A stretch of 64,000 nucleotides of DNA from Cenococcum geophilum 1.58 (Eukaryota; Ascomycota; Dothideomycetes; Gloniales; Gloniaceae), in contig KV748193.1 of the NCBI GenBank assembly GCA_001692895.1, positions 992,001-1,056,000 on the forward strand. Direction: 5' to 3'. Position 1 is the first letter of the stretch. Each line of letters opens with the position of its first letter. Below, piece after piece: positions 34,501-45,192 of the stretch. The position numbers and the translations under genes were made by a program. The notes under the pieces are model-generated. The model worked only from the letters and a program-made list of their open reading frames with translations, was not told the DNA's origin and made no database searches.

Positions 34501-34900
34501 TCTTAAGGAGGGAGATAAAGTATAGCTACTATATAAAAATTTTAAGAGTTAACGACTAAGTAAGAAGCTAGGCTATATTAGACTAGGACCTTTTAAAATT
34601 AAATAAAGGATTTTACTAGTTATATTTAAGTTAAACCTACTAGCTAAAATAAAGATTTACCCTATATAGTATATCGCGATGCTAAAGCCAGTATATAGGA
34701 ATATTAAGCCACCAGTTTATAAAGCAGACACGTATAGAGGATAGGAAGAAGACGAATAGTAAGTTTTAAAGATTGTTAGTTATAAGGATATTAACAACAA
34801 AATATAGTATAAGGTAAAGTAGATAGGCTATAATAAAACTACCTAGGAGCTACTAGAAAATTTAAAGAATGCTATAGGAAAGGTACAGAAGTATTAGAAG
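31600..34900 (+). pseudogene. Gypsy1 pol relic with chromodomain
   Basis: The protease D-S-G-A at 31656-31667 is intact. The reverse transcriptase motif at 32613-32624 is Y-L-N-D, with the first Asp changed to Asn. RNase H follows. The integrase has S-D-R-D-L-R-F at 34067-34087, then Y-Y-P-Q-T-G (YHPQT expected) and E-R-L-N. A chromodomain is readable at about 34750-34900 (Y-K-V-K-stop-I-G-Y, then E-L-L-E-N-L). Stops sit at Gln/Trp positions and no frameshift is obvious, so inactivation looks point-mutational. Confidence 0.85.
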
Positions 34901-35430
34901 AAATTAGGTTAGGCAGTATTAATAAAAAAGGATCGCTAAAAAACGAGTTACCTAAGGGGGACCTAAGAAGAGCAGTTACTAAGCTATTTAGATCTATTTC
35001 CTTCTTAGCTAGAAGAAAATCCGTTCTTTTATTACTAAGTTCCTATAGACCCTATTCTATAAGTTTCTACTCTTTAGAATAAACCTTTTTATAAACCTTC
35101 TTAAGACGGAGTAATTGAGTAGACGCCGCAATATAAGCATTTAGGGCCTTCTGTTCCGCGTTACGGGAATATTCCAACTTAGTAAGGGCTTAAGATAGTT
35201 TACTATTTAGCCGTGTAGCAGTAGATTAAATATAAGACCCTAAGACAAATTAACTAGGGAACTAGACGACTATTAAGAGTAATAAACACGTATATTTAGC
35301 ATTAGAGGTAAAGCGAACGTTATAGGACGAACGAATATTTGCTTTAGTGCACTCTAAGTAAGAGGACGGTTGCTGTAAAAACGGGTTTACTAATGTAATA
35401 TAAACTAACCCCTTTTTCAAATAGTAAGAA
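34872..35430 (-). pseudogene. Antisense coding relic in Gypsy1 3' region
   Basis: Between the chromodomain and the polypurine tract, the minus strand holds one frame of about 180 codons interrupted only by TAA/TAG. An N-terminal hydrophobic run (C-L-L-L-L-I-V-V) is followed by a helical, coiled-coil-like block containing T-Q-L-L-R-L-K-K-V and K-L-I-E-stop-G-L. A C-terminal L-R-S-P-L-G-N-S-F-F segment comes next. The L-L-R-L / I-x-x-G-L pattern recalls small coiled-coil proteins predicted next to Gypsy elements in other ascomycete genomes; that comparison is from memory. The plus strand here has no readable frame. Function is unknown. Confidence 0.5.
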
Positions 35431-35600
35431 TATAGAGATGGTATAATCTTACTAAGAGATAGTATTATAGTAATAGTGCGAGCACGACGTTGGGCGTATA
35501 AAGAAGAAATTGCTTTAGGTATAATAAGTAATAATATTAACCAAATTAATTAAATGAATATTATACCTCTAGTAAACGACTTAGAGATATTAGGAATCTT

Positions 35601-35630
35601 TAAGGACAAAGATAAAGAGGAGGGAGATAG
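35601..35630 (+). promoter_or_regulatory. Gypsy1 polypurine tract
   Basis: The purine-rich run AAAGATAAAGAGGAGGGAGA directly precedes the 3' LTR, the usual site for plus-strand DNA priming. Confidence 0.75.
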
Positions 35631-36053
35631 TATTACGGACGCTTTAAGTACAATATTACAACTACTTAGAGAAGAGTTAAAAGAAGCTAGTTAGTTAATT
35701 TAGGCACGGTCTAGAATAGAGCTGGTAGAACTATATAACGAGGAATAATAACTAAGGTTATATAATGTGCTACGTATTAAATGACAGAAATAGGAGGAAC
35801 TTACGTACCTTATATATAAGACGTATATTATATATAAGAAGGATTTTATAGGAGTACGGTTGTGTATTTAAGGACCCTTAATCCCTACCTAGATAGTTTC
35901 TTCTTTATAGTAATTCTTAGAATATAATTAGAGTTAATTTATTAGGCAACCACTCTACTAGTTATTATTACGTTATTAACTTTAATTTACATTACCTACA
36001 TACCTAGCCCAATAACGAGCCTATTGTAGTACTTGCTATAAGGTTCCGTTATA
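35631..36053 (+). repeat. Gypsy1 3' LTR
   Basis: 423 bp, starting TATTACGGAC (TG mutated to TA) and ending TTCCGTTATA. AATTT follows. Confidence 0.92.
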
Positions 36054-36058
36054 AATTT

Positions 36059-37242
36059 AGCTAAAAATAAGATACTCACCCTATATAAGCTTTAACTGGA
36101 AAAGGTTAAAAAAAAACCTAGACTATATAAGAAAAGCTATTCTATAGCGAGGCCTAATAGTATACTAAACGCTTAGAGGAAGCCTAGATGGTAGCCTATA
36201 AGAACCTAGGAAAAGCCTAGAAATTAATAGAATAGTAGGTAAATAAACACTATTAAGAGCCTAACTTTGCCTTTAGTAATATAGTTTAGGTTATAATAAG
36301 AAATTAGAAGACTAAACGACCTAGCTATAAGCTAGGCTACTAAATAGTAGGGCTATATAAGGTCCTTAAAAAGATAGGTAACTCGTATAAGGTAAAGCTC
36401 CTAAATTTAATTAGGGTGCACCCTATCTTCTTACTAAATAAACTATAGAAAGCTATAAACAACCTATTACCTAGATAAAAGAATAAGCCTCCCCTACTAA
36501 TTTAAGTAAACAGTAATAACGAATAGAAAGTTAATAAAATATTAGCCTATAAGATAATATAGGGAATATTAAAATACTATATTTAATAGAAGGGCTACGA
36601 CCTAGGCCTAACCTAGTACCCTATATAGAACTTTATAGGCTACTCCTAGAAGCTTAAAGAGTTTTATAACTAATACCCTAATATACTTAGACCCCTAAAG
36701 TACCTAGATAAGTAGATGGAATATTAGTATAATATTATACGGGGATGTAGGTGTATGGTAGTGTAAGGACTTTATAAGGTGGAGTAGTTATAAAGGATGA
36801 GAATATATATAAGCGATAATCACATAATTTTAGGAAGCTCTTGTAGATGTTTATATACCCCCCTATTAATATATAATAAAGATAATAAGTTACTAAAGGA
36901 GTATGGATAAGAACGCCCTAAAGCCCTAATATTACTATCTGCTAAATTCTATAATATTTTGCCGTTTTTTACCAGTACTATAAAACTTTAAATGTTTAGG
37001 AACTTTAACCGCTAGTTAAAGTTATCTAATTAGTTAGATTCTTGCTAAGACTTTTAGTAGCTACTCTTCTTAGCCTAGTGCTTCTACTTAACCTATAATT
37101 GCCTTTTATACCTAGTTTAGACACGCTTATATCTTTCTTTCCTTCTTATCTTATATTTTATAATCTCGCGTTTTATAAGCCTAGTGCTATCCTATTTCTA
37201 ACTAATCTTAAATATTGGCTTTCTTTTAAAGAGGGGGGTAAT
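36059..37242 (+). pseudogene. Gypsy4 integrase C-terminus and chromodomain relic, plus 3' UTR
   Basis: Continues the frame broken at 28247. It contains the integrase tail (V-H-P-I-F-L-L-N-K-L) and a chromodomain-like block (I-L-A-Y-K-I-I, Y-I-stop-stop-K-G-Y-D). The motif P-L-K-Y-L-D-K at about 36700 is shared with Gypsy2. The segment 37000-37065 is the reverse complement of the Gypsy2 3' UTR at 9330-9394, and a purine tract AAAGAGGGGGG ends at about 37240. The frame is further interrupted by an insertion at 36733-36871. Confidence 0.7.
36733..36871. mobile_element. 139-bp insertion in Gypsy4, TSD TATAA
   Basis: Starts TATTATACGGGG and ends CCCCCCTATTAATA. It is flanked by TATAA at 36728-36732 and 36872-36876. 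Removing it with one TATAA restores alignment to the Gypsy2 coding sequence, giving an empty-site proof. It could be a short solo LTR or MITE. Confidence 0.6.
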
Positions 37243-37389
37243 ATAATAGCGCTATCGCATATTACCTGCCAAATTTTGCTATATTCTGCCGATTTATAAT
37301 TAGCTCGCCTAGAGCTAGCGCCTTAGCGACTTACCCTATATATTTGTTTATATCGGTCCTAGTAGCCCCTTTTTCCTTCTTTTTAGCTT
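37243..37389 (+). repeat. Probable Gypsy4 3' LTR or remnant
   Basis: Begins TATAATAGCG directly after the purine tract, as an LTR should (TG mutated to TA). No second copy is in the window and the 3' limit is unclear. Confidence 0.4.
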
Positions 37390-37400
37390 AGTATCTTTAT

Positions 37401-37495
37401 ACGAGAAATCCGTTAAATTTTCCAAGGAAAATTTCCAAATTGCTGACTTACAGCCAGCAATTTGGTTCCTTGGGTAAATTTAACGGATTTCTCGT
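37401..37495. mobile_element. 95-bp hairpin MITE flanked by 11-bp repeats
   Basis: The arms starting ACGAGAAATCCGTTAAATTT are reverse complements over most of their length, around a short centre near 37445. AGTATCTTTAT directly flanks both sides (37390-37400 and 37496-37506). An 11-bp duplication fits the 8-11 bp range of Mutator-like elements. The sequence shows little RIP, so it is recent or too short to be recognised. Confidence 0.75.
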
Positions 37496-37506
37496 AGTAT
37501 CTTTAT

Positions 37507-38649
37507 AAGATAGCATTCTACAAGCTTTGGTTTAGAGGCATTTATGCAAGCCATTATACTTAGGGGAAGATTTTAAAATCGCCTCTAGCGCTTAATCTTT
37601 TAATTAGCTTAAGTAAGGCTAGAGGGGTTCTAGTTACTTTTTAGTAGTATTAAAACTATTATAGAGGGTGTCTGCGTTTTACTTAGCGGTAACTATAAGT
37701 ATATAAGAGTCTTTAAACTCCTAGTATATCTAGGTATTAAGGCTTATTCAGCCGTCTTACTTAGAGGTTTATATTATCGCAATCTCTTACTATTAGAGTG
37801 ACCTTCCTGCCTTAATATAACGGCTTCCTATAAGGTATCCGTAGGGTTTCTATTTAGTTATCGCGAAATTTTTAAAGGAGGAATAGTAGATATAAATAAA
37901 AGATATAAATAAATAATTTAGTTTTTAAAGCTAGCTACCTTTCTAAATTGAGTATAAAGGATTTAAATATAAGGGAGCTTTATAAATAGGGGGCTATAAG
38001 GCACGATTATAGAAATAGATAGATTATAAAGGAGATAAATCCTTAAGAAGGTAAGGCCTTTAGTATTGTAGAGACTATATACTATAGGTACGTACCTCTA
38101 GTATATAACCGGAAACTATCTAAGGGGCGTCTAGGGTTTGTCCTAAGGGCAACCTAAAGTGATTGTAATAATATCCCTTATAATACTATTAATTAAAAAT
38201 AGTAGTCCTAAATTCCAAACCCTTATAATTTAAGATACTTAAATTTGTATATAACTCTTTTATAGTAGGATATCCTAGTTATATAAAGATGTATAAGATA
38301 GTTTATAATCTTAAATAGAAGCGATAATAGAAGGAGGTAGTAAAAATATAAGACGTAACTATATAACTCTTCCCCTATATAAAGAACTAATAAAAGTAGA
38401 ATCTATAGCCGCCTTCCTACCATAGATAGAGGTCCTAGGGCTAAATGTATGCCTATTAAGTATCTATATTCTAAATACTATACCTTAATATATATACAGA
38501 TGGCCTATTTAGTTATTACACTATATCCTACTATTCTATAGCTACCGTTTAGTAAGGGACTAGCTACTTACTAGTGTATAAATAAATTATATTACCTAGA
38601 TACTCTTTATAAATAGGTGCCTATAAGTAGCAGCAAAATAGCTTATCCC
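37507..38649. other. Degenerate retroelement sequence
   Basis: Heavily TpA-rich. The part 38180-38320 is similar, in reverse complement, to Gypsy5 at about 21540-21650, so a Gypsy5-related pol fragment in plus orientation is likely. No further domains are readable. Confidence 0.45.
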
Positions 38650-38653
38650 TTAA

Positions 38654-39264
38654 CCCGCCGACGTCCACTCAGCAGGTGGTCCGTGCGGAACACCAGAATC
38701 AAAACTACGCGTATACCTCTATAGATTTGATCAATTAATTATCATCAACCATGCCTTCTAATCGTACTTCCAATAATATAGATCTTGTTTAACCGACTTA
38801 ATATAAAGTTCTACCAAACCGGGTTGCTAAAAAACCACCCCCTAAGCCATAGGAGCTGCCCAATTTCGAGCCTTTGCATATTAACGATCTCAACGACCAT
38901 AGCACCCCAAATCTACCTCCTACGCTTAATCGAAACGATCCGTTCGCTATATTCAGTTAATTCTTTACTAGTAAGATTATAGATAAGCTGGTAGAGTGGA
39001 CAAATAAGTACGCAGAGCTACACCTGTTAAATAATATAGGTGAAAAGCTACGGGCCCGTCTATGGAAGCCAACATGCAAAGAAGAACTCTAGGCGTATTT
39101 TAGTGTGCTTATTTATATAGGCCTTACACAGGAATCATCTATTGAGGATTACTGGGGTTCTTTGGACACCACTGGCTCGGAGCGTATTTCTAATCACGAT
39201 GATTTAGATGCATTGATTTGATTGGCCGGTCCTTATCGATAACGAGTGGACGAATTCCGGCGGG
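38654..39264 (+). mobile_element. piggyBac-type deletion derivative, TTAA target site
   Basis: TTAA flanks both ends (38650-38653, 39265-39268), and the termini are inverted: CCCGCCGACGTCCACTC left, and CCCGCCGGAATTCGTCCACTC in reverse complement at right. TTAA duplication with CCC termini is diagnostic of piggyBac. The 611-bp size means most of the transposase is deleted. It is less RIP-mutated than its surroundings, suggesting late arrival. Confidence 0.85.
38750..39222 (+). pseudogene. piggyBac transposase N-terminal fragment
   Basis: The frame opens at ATG 38750 (MPSNRTSNN). It contains the region that begins the DDE_Tnp_1_7 domain: L-V-E-W-T-N-K-Y-A-E, then R-L-W-K-P, L-I-Y-I-G-L-T-Q-E and Y-W-G-S-L. 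A few TAA/TAG codons interrupt it. It stops at TGA near 39222, shortly before the right TIR, so the catalytic Asp residues are absent. The open frame at 38785-38982 is in another register and is a shadow. Confidence 0.8.
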
Positions 39265-39680
39265 TTAAGGGATAGGCTAAGGAATTCTCTAGTAGTTCTA
39301 AATAGTACACTGTAACGGAATTCCCCAGAAGGTACGTATTAGATAAGACAGAAGGAGGTCTTATCTATATTCTATCTACGTCCTAGAAGACACAGTCAGA
39401 CAGATAAGGGGTAAAGGGTTTTGCTAGTGTTTTAGAAGGATTATATAGGGAGCTGGTTCTCCTCTAGAGAAGGACTAGCGATTAGTCTCTAAATAGAAGA
39501 GGTTAGAAAGCATTATTCTTTATTTATAAAGATCGTTCTACCTTAACTTATTTTCTACTTACCTGTAACTCTTATTCTATACTATTAATTAAATAATTAT
39601 ATATTCCGGTTAAACTGGCCTCTTATAATTCTAATTACTCTTAATCCTTTACAGAAGGAACGTACGGCTATTAATTAACG

Positions 39681-40920
39681 ATGACGGGCTATACCTCCTT
39701 ACCCCCTAAAACGATGCCCCCACCGTAAGAGGCTTAAAGAGTCTCCCTAGAGGAGCGCATTCCCTTTTTCTACGAAGAAGCTACGGCTGGTCTATCTAAC
39801 CTTGCGAGACCCTTAGAAACGATTACCGCTAGGAAGTTATTAAAGCGGTTGCTATATAAGACCCTATAAAAATAAAGGAGTTAGAGATATAATTGAGATA
39901 AGTATATTAAGACTACTAAGAATAATTATAAGGATAATTAGGGGAAGTATAGACACCCTAGACACGAAGCGGACTTAAAGGGGTAATGCTATACTATGCT
40001 GTAATATTAGAAAAACCTAAATTCCGTATAAAGGAACCTAATAAGTACTATAGTGATAGTCTTTAAAACTGTAATCGTTTTATTCGTTAATATAAAACTA
40101 AGTTTTAGTTAGATCTGAAATGTTACTCTAATAAGTATAATTAGACACTGATTGCTTCTACCTTTCTATATAGCACCGTTAAGAGTTTATAAACATACTA
40201 TAAGAAGAAACTTACTATGCTCCTTAAATTTAGTAAACTTAAGTCCTAGTTAGTTAATTAGGTCTAAAACCCTACTAATTAAGGGATGGATTATAACTAG
40301 CAATACTATAATGCTAAATAGTAAAAAGGCTAGAGTGTAGTCCAGTTTGTAAACTACTTAGAAGAATTAGAAGATAATATACCCTACTTAGACCTATAGG
40401 ATAATACTATATAACTTTACTAGCTACTTATTAAGTTACAACCTAAGATTTAATAGGCTATATAGGAGAAGGGCGAAATTCCTACCTTTTAAGAAAAGCT
40501 TATCTCTAAAGCTACTTAGATTAAGAATATTAAAAGAGACTATTTAGGTAAGTAAAAGGAATAAGACGCTAATAATAAAGAGCGTAGGACTAGACCTAGC
40601 TTTAATAATAGGGGCAGATTTTAACCTAACTACTCTATAGAAGAATAACGCGAGTAGGCTTTAAAGCCCTAAAGTAACGCTAGTTAGCCCTAAAATAATA
40701 ATAGGCAAAAACCTAATCCATATAAGTGGAACTAAGAGTTACGCGTTTGTTATAACTGCGGTAAAAAGGGCTATATAAGGCGCTTCTATTGGTAGAAGAA
40801 ATAAGAGTTAGATTAATTGGGAAAAGAAAGAGCCTAGTAGATCTTTACTCCCTTATACTAGGCTAGTAAGAGAAGGAGGGAGTAAGCTGCCGTATAGTTA
40901 TTCCTATCTCTATTTAAGTT
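39681..40920 (+). pseudogene. Gypsy3 gag relic
   Basis: The frame begins near ATG 39681. A capsid-like region and a basic stretch (R-T-R-P-S-F-N-N-R-G) precede a knuckle at 40748-40789, which reads C-Y-N-C-G-K-K-G-Tyr-x4-Tyr. The His and the final Cys have become Tyr. Many TAA/TAG codons are present. Confidence 0.72.
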
Positions 40921-41050
40921 AATAATAAATAGGTAATATAAGACTGCCTTGTAGATAGCGGCGTAACTATAGGGTTTATTTCTTAATTACTAGTAAAAGA
41001 ATTGGATTTGGACCTTAGTGGCTTATAGGTACGCACCGTTTAAAGTATTA

Positions 41051-42623
41051 CGAAGGCGGCGGCAAAAAGTATTCGGACACCGATACTTAGCGAGAAAACC
41101 CCACCAAATTTTGACTTTTTTTCGCGCCCATACCATAAAAACCCACTCTACTTCTCCACTTAGTTAATACCTAATAGAATAGGTCCTTACACTTCTAATG
41201 TTAGAAAAGCTCAATATTTGACGTATCGTGAGTGTGGAAAGTCTGGAAGAGAGGCAGTAAAGCTCTATAACCTTGCAAAATCAACAGCTGCCGATATATG
41301 GAAACGATCTCTTGAAGTTAAAGAAGAGCGCCTTGCTGCTAGCCTCCTACCTCCTAAAATTGAAGATCTAGTTTCTGTAAAGAAGAAGAGCGGAAGACCT
41401 TTAGTTTTATTAGTTAACGACGTTACAGAGATCTTTAAGGCTTGCACACTTAATAAGGAGAATTGTAAGAAACAGCAACACTACGTTACCGTAGAGGAAG
41501 GCTTTAAAGCTTGCAGAAAAACGATTGAGACCTAACTTTAAGCACGAAACCTACACCGATTAAAACCTATAAAGAAGCTTGCTTTGACGGATATACAGAA
41601 GGTATAGAGATATAAGATTGCGCTCTTAAGGAAGAATTGGGGACACAAAGAGTGGTTAAAGGTAATCTTTTCTAATAAGGCTGCTATCCTTATTAGAGAG
41701 CACCGTGGCCTACAAAACTACTCTCGTATACTAGAAGAACGCTTTTATAAAGATGTTATTAAACGCAGGTATAATAACTACTCAGAGGCTATGTTCTGGG
41801 GGTGCTTTTCGTATAATTATAAAGGGCCCTGCCACGTGTATTACAAGGAAACACCAGCGCAGAAGATCCACTATGAGGAGCTTATTTAGACTCTTAATAA
41901 TAAAGAAATCGAGGTTAAAGCATATGCACAATTTGATAAGGAATAAGCCGAACTACAAGCACAATGGAATGCAAAAGGAAAGAAGAAACTAGGTAAATGG
42001 GCCCTTTAGGAGACGTACTGGAAGAACCATAAATAAAAGAGAAATGGGAAGTATAAAGGAGGAATTAATAATATTAGATATACCTACAAATGCCTTATTC
42101 CACTCCTTATTCCTTTTTATCACGAAATTAATTGCTAGATCTATGAGCCAGACGAATTCGAGTGCGACATTTAACGATTCCAATTCCAGTAAGATGGCGC
42201 CCCATTCTATGCCTCTCAATGGACGACTCGAATCCTTATTAAAGAAGGTATTCAGATACTTAAGCATATTGGAAATAGCCCTAATATAAGCGCTATTAAA
42301 AGCGCATAGATGCTAATAAGGATTGCAATTATAAAAGATTGGAATAGGCCTTATATAATAGAATGGAGTAATAGAGCATGGTGGGGCGAGTGGGAGAATC
42401 TTCACCAAGATCAAATACGTGCTTAGATTTGTAGGATGGCAGCTATAAATTAGTTAGTAATTAAACACAAAGGTGGAAATGAATTTCATGGCTAGAACTC
42501 TTATTTATATTGTAATTACACTAGAGTTAGAGTTAATTTGATGCTAGAATTGATGATTTCTTAGTGGGGTTATATTTTTCGGCTAAAGTATCGGTGTCCG
42601 AATACTTTTTGCCACCGCCTTCG
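41051..42623 (+). mobile_element. Tc1-like transposon, TA target site
   Basis: Inverted ends contain GGCAAAAAGTATTCGGACAC, and the reverse complement lies at about 42590-42612. TA flanks each end (41049-41050, 42624-42625). The element is 1573 bp with one transposase relic. It splits the Gypsy3 protease region. RIP is moderate. Confidence 0.85.
41191..42495 (+). pseudogene. Tc1-like DD34E transposase, stops only, single frame
   Basis: One frame runs the full length without frameshift, with TAA/TAG stops mostly at Gln/Trp positions. The N-terminal helix-turn-helix region has G-K-S-G-R-E-A-V and S-T-A-A-D-I-W-K-R. Catalytic positions: the first Asp at 41674 is Asn (F-S-N-K), the second Asp at 42193 is retained (D-G-A-P-F-Tyr), and the third is Lys at 42298 where Glu is expected. 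The last two are separated by 34 residues, the Tc1 DD34E spacing. The original ATG is not evident. The open frames 41218-41535 and 41753-42289 are pieces or shadows of this gene. Confidence 0.85.
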
Positions 42624-45045
42624 TAGAGGCTACTAGATTCTATGCTATAGGGAATAGGCTTTTTCCGTAGCTAGCTAGGACCGCGATGGTCTATAGGATA
42701 CGTAGGAGATGCGCTTTTATACCATAGAAATTAAGGGGTATAACCTTGTTTTGGGATACCTATGGCTTTACCAAGTTAATTTAGACATTAATTAGCCTTT
42801 AGCCTTATATTAATATTAGAAGTCTTAACTGTATATTATAGTTAAAGATTAAAAGACTTTTCTAAACTATGTATAAGAAGAAGGGTAGGCATATACTATA
42901 TATACTACTCTTAACACTAAGAACGGGGATACGGGATATTTATTTTCGGATGTCTGGCTATATATAGTTGAGGAATTAAAGATTTTATAGGAATATACGA
43001 ACTTAGAGGATATATTTAGTAAAGAGGCTGCATAAACCTTACTTGACCCTATATTGGTTAAGTATAAGATAAATATAGGGGATAAATAACCTCCTTTTAG
43101 ACTACTATATAACCTGTTAAAAAATAAGCTAGCGGTACTGCGTTAATATATGGTAGATAATCTTTAAAGAGGATAGATTTAGCCCTTTATAAGCCTAGTA
43201 GGGGTACTAATTATATTTATACCTAAGAAGGATAAGACCCTTCGCCTTTATATTAACTATTAGGCACTAAATAAGATTACTATAAAGAATTGCTACCTAT
43301 TACCCTTAATAGGGGAGCTTATTAATAAACTGTTAGGCGTAAAGATATTTATATAATTAGATCTAAAAGATATATACTATTGAATCTGGATTAAAGCCGG
43401 TAATAAGTAGAAAACGGCGTTCTAAATATAGTATGGCCACTTTAAGTACCTAGTAATACTATTTAGGCTTACTAATACACTAGCGATATTTTAGGCCTAT
43501 ATTAATAAGGTATTATTAGGCCTATTAGATACGATATATATAGTCTACCTTAATAATATTATAGTCTACTCTAATAACTACGAAGTATATACGCACTATA
43601 TATAAATAGTACTAGAAAGACTATAGAAATATAAGCTCTATATAAACCTAAAAAAGTGCACGTTTTATACTACTAGTATTAATTTTTTAGGCTTTATTAT
43701 TAGCGTTAACGAAGTATTAATAGAGAAAAGTTGGGTGGACGCTATTAGGGAATAGCCCTACCCTATAATATTTAGAGAGGTATAGGTTTTTTTAGGCATA
43801 GCGAACTTCTACTAAACGTTTATTATTTACTATTTATAAGTAATACTCCTAATTACTAATCTACTAAAAGGATCTAAGAATAGTAAGAAGTTAAAACCTT
43901 TTATATTTAGGGAAGCTGCTAAGTAGGCAATAGACTAGTTAAAGGATTTATTTATATCAGCGCCTATTTTAATATACTTCTGCTAGGAGCTATATATATA
44001 CCTTAAAACGGATATATCTAGCTTCGCTCTAGGGGCAATTATATCTTAATTAAAAGACGGAGAATAGCATCTTATGGCGTTTTAGTTAAGGAAAATAACC
44101 TCTATAAAACAGTATTATATAACGTATAACTAGGAGTTACTTATAATAGTCGCAGTAATAAAGCACTAGTAATATTATTATATAGGAAGCAATTACCCTA
44201 TTAAAGTCCTTATAGACTATAATAACCTAAAATACTTTATAACTATAAAGGTGTTAAGCGGTTAATAAGCTAGGTGGGTAGAGGCACTATTATAGTACGA
44301 TTTTAAAATTATATACCGCCTAGGAAAGATAAATCCCGCTAATAGGTTATTAAAATGTCCGGATTATAAGATAGGAAGAATTTAGGATAGTATAGGGGAA
44401 ATAATCCTTATATTGTAAAATTTACTTAAAAAGAAAGAAGACTCTTTTCCTAGAACTATAGAATTTCGTAGTAGGGTAAAGGTCCTAGCGATATAGCTAT
44501 AAAGCGCTATAATTATAGAGCCATAGGATATAGTTATAGACTAGGTTATAGGCTAAGCAAATATTATAAAGTTGGCGTACCCTAGAATTAGCGAGAATTC
44601 TATAGGATATGCTAGGGGTGTTACGGTACCTTTAACTTAATAGTATATTAGTTATAAGTGTCCGGATCTAAGGGGAATAGGTAAGATATTTATCTATAAC
44701 GTGGTATACTATATAATGGTAGGAGAATCTACTAGCACTAGTGGTTTAAAATATCTTATACTACGCCTTATATCCGTAATAGCGGCAGGCGAAATAGAAG
44801 TAAGCGATCTATACGAAACCTTTTTAGATCTTCTTCTTTAAGTATAATAAAGGGATGCCTTTATTTTTAGGGAGAGGTAGAAAGATATAGTAGAGACTAA
44901 CTTAGCCGGAGTTACTAAGAAGCTATAGTAGCAAGACTAAAAGGGTTTATTGCGCTTTAAGGGTGCTATATATATCCTAAAGGACTAAGCGGTTTAAGAT
45001 AAAATTTTAAAGGGTTTTTATAATAACCTTTTTAGGGGTTACTAT

Positions 45046-45192
45046 TATTCCGACTGATACCAGTACATATAATATTCCAGAACATTTCTGCCTCATTTTG
45101 GAATAAGTTATCCTTATTCCAGAATAAGTTGTATATCGCTTTAATCGACCTCATTCCAGACTGCTTATCTCATTCCAGAAAAGATCTTTAAA
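45046..45192 (+). repeat. Left TIR of the integrase-type transposon
   Basis: Starts TATTCCGACTGATACC. It contains several copies of ATTCCAGA and the related GGAATAA, spaced along the repeat, which may be integrase-binding modules. It matches the right TIR almost base for base apart from transitions. Confidence 0.85.

Larger units (their letters stand above)
28248..36053 (+). mobile_element. Gypsy1: complete Ty3/Gypsy chromovirus, TSD AATTT
   Basis: A 7.8-kb element has two 423-bp LTRs and AATTT duplications (28243-28247, 36054-36058). Order on the plus strand is 5' LTR, long gag, protease-RT-RNase H-integrase-chromodomain, about 0.7 kb of extra 3' sequence with an antisense coding relic, polypurine tract, 3' LTR. 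It belongs to the same family as Gypsy A. It is heavily RIP-mutated and cannot encode its proteins. Confidence 0.93.
40921..45045 (+). pseudogene. Gypsy3 protease, RT and RNase H relic
   Basis: The protease reads D-S-G-V at 40954-40965 (Ala to Val, GCA to GTA). The frame is broken by the Tc1-like element and resumes at 42626. The RT region shows L-R-L-Y-I-N-Y at about 43240 and Y-L-N-N-I-I-V-Y at about 43546-43570, with both catalytic Asp replaced by Asn. The RNase H region follows (about 43980-44350), then the start of the integrase region. It ends at the first ACTAT (45041-45045). Confidence 0.78.

Noticed and set aside
37099..37299. 66-codon plus-strand open frame
   Set aside because: It spans the Gypsy4 3' UTR, purine tract and LTR start, so it cannot be a conserved gene.
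39311..39680. Confident Gypsy3 5' LTR
   Set aside because: The TGTAACGG start and position are suggestive, but no second copy was found, so it is only mentioned as possible.
41989..42289. Overlapping open frames on both strands
   Set aside because: Shadows of the Tc1-like transposase frame, which carries the catalytic motifs in another register.
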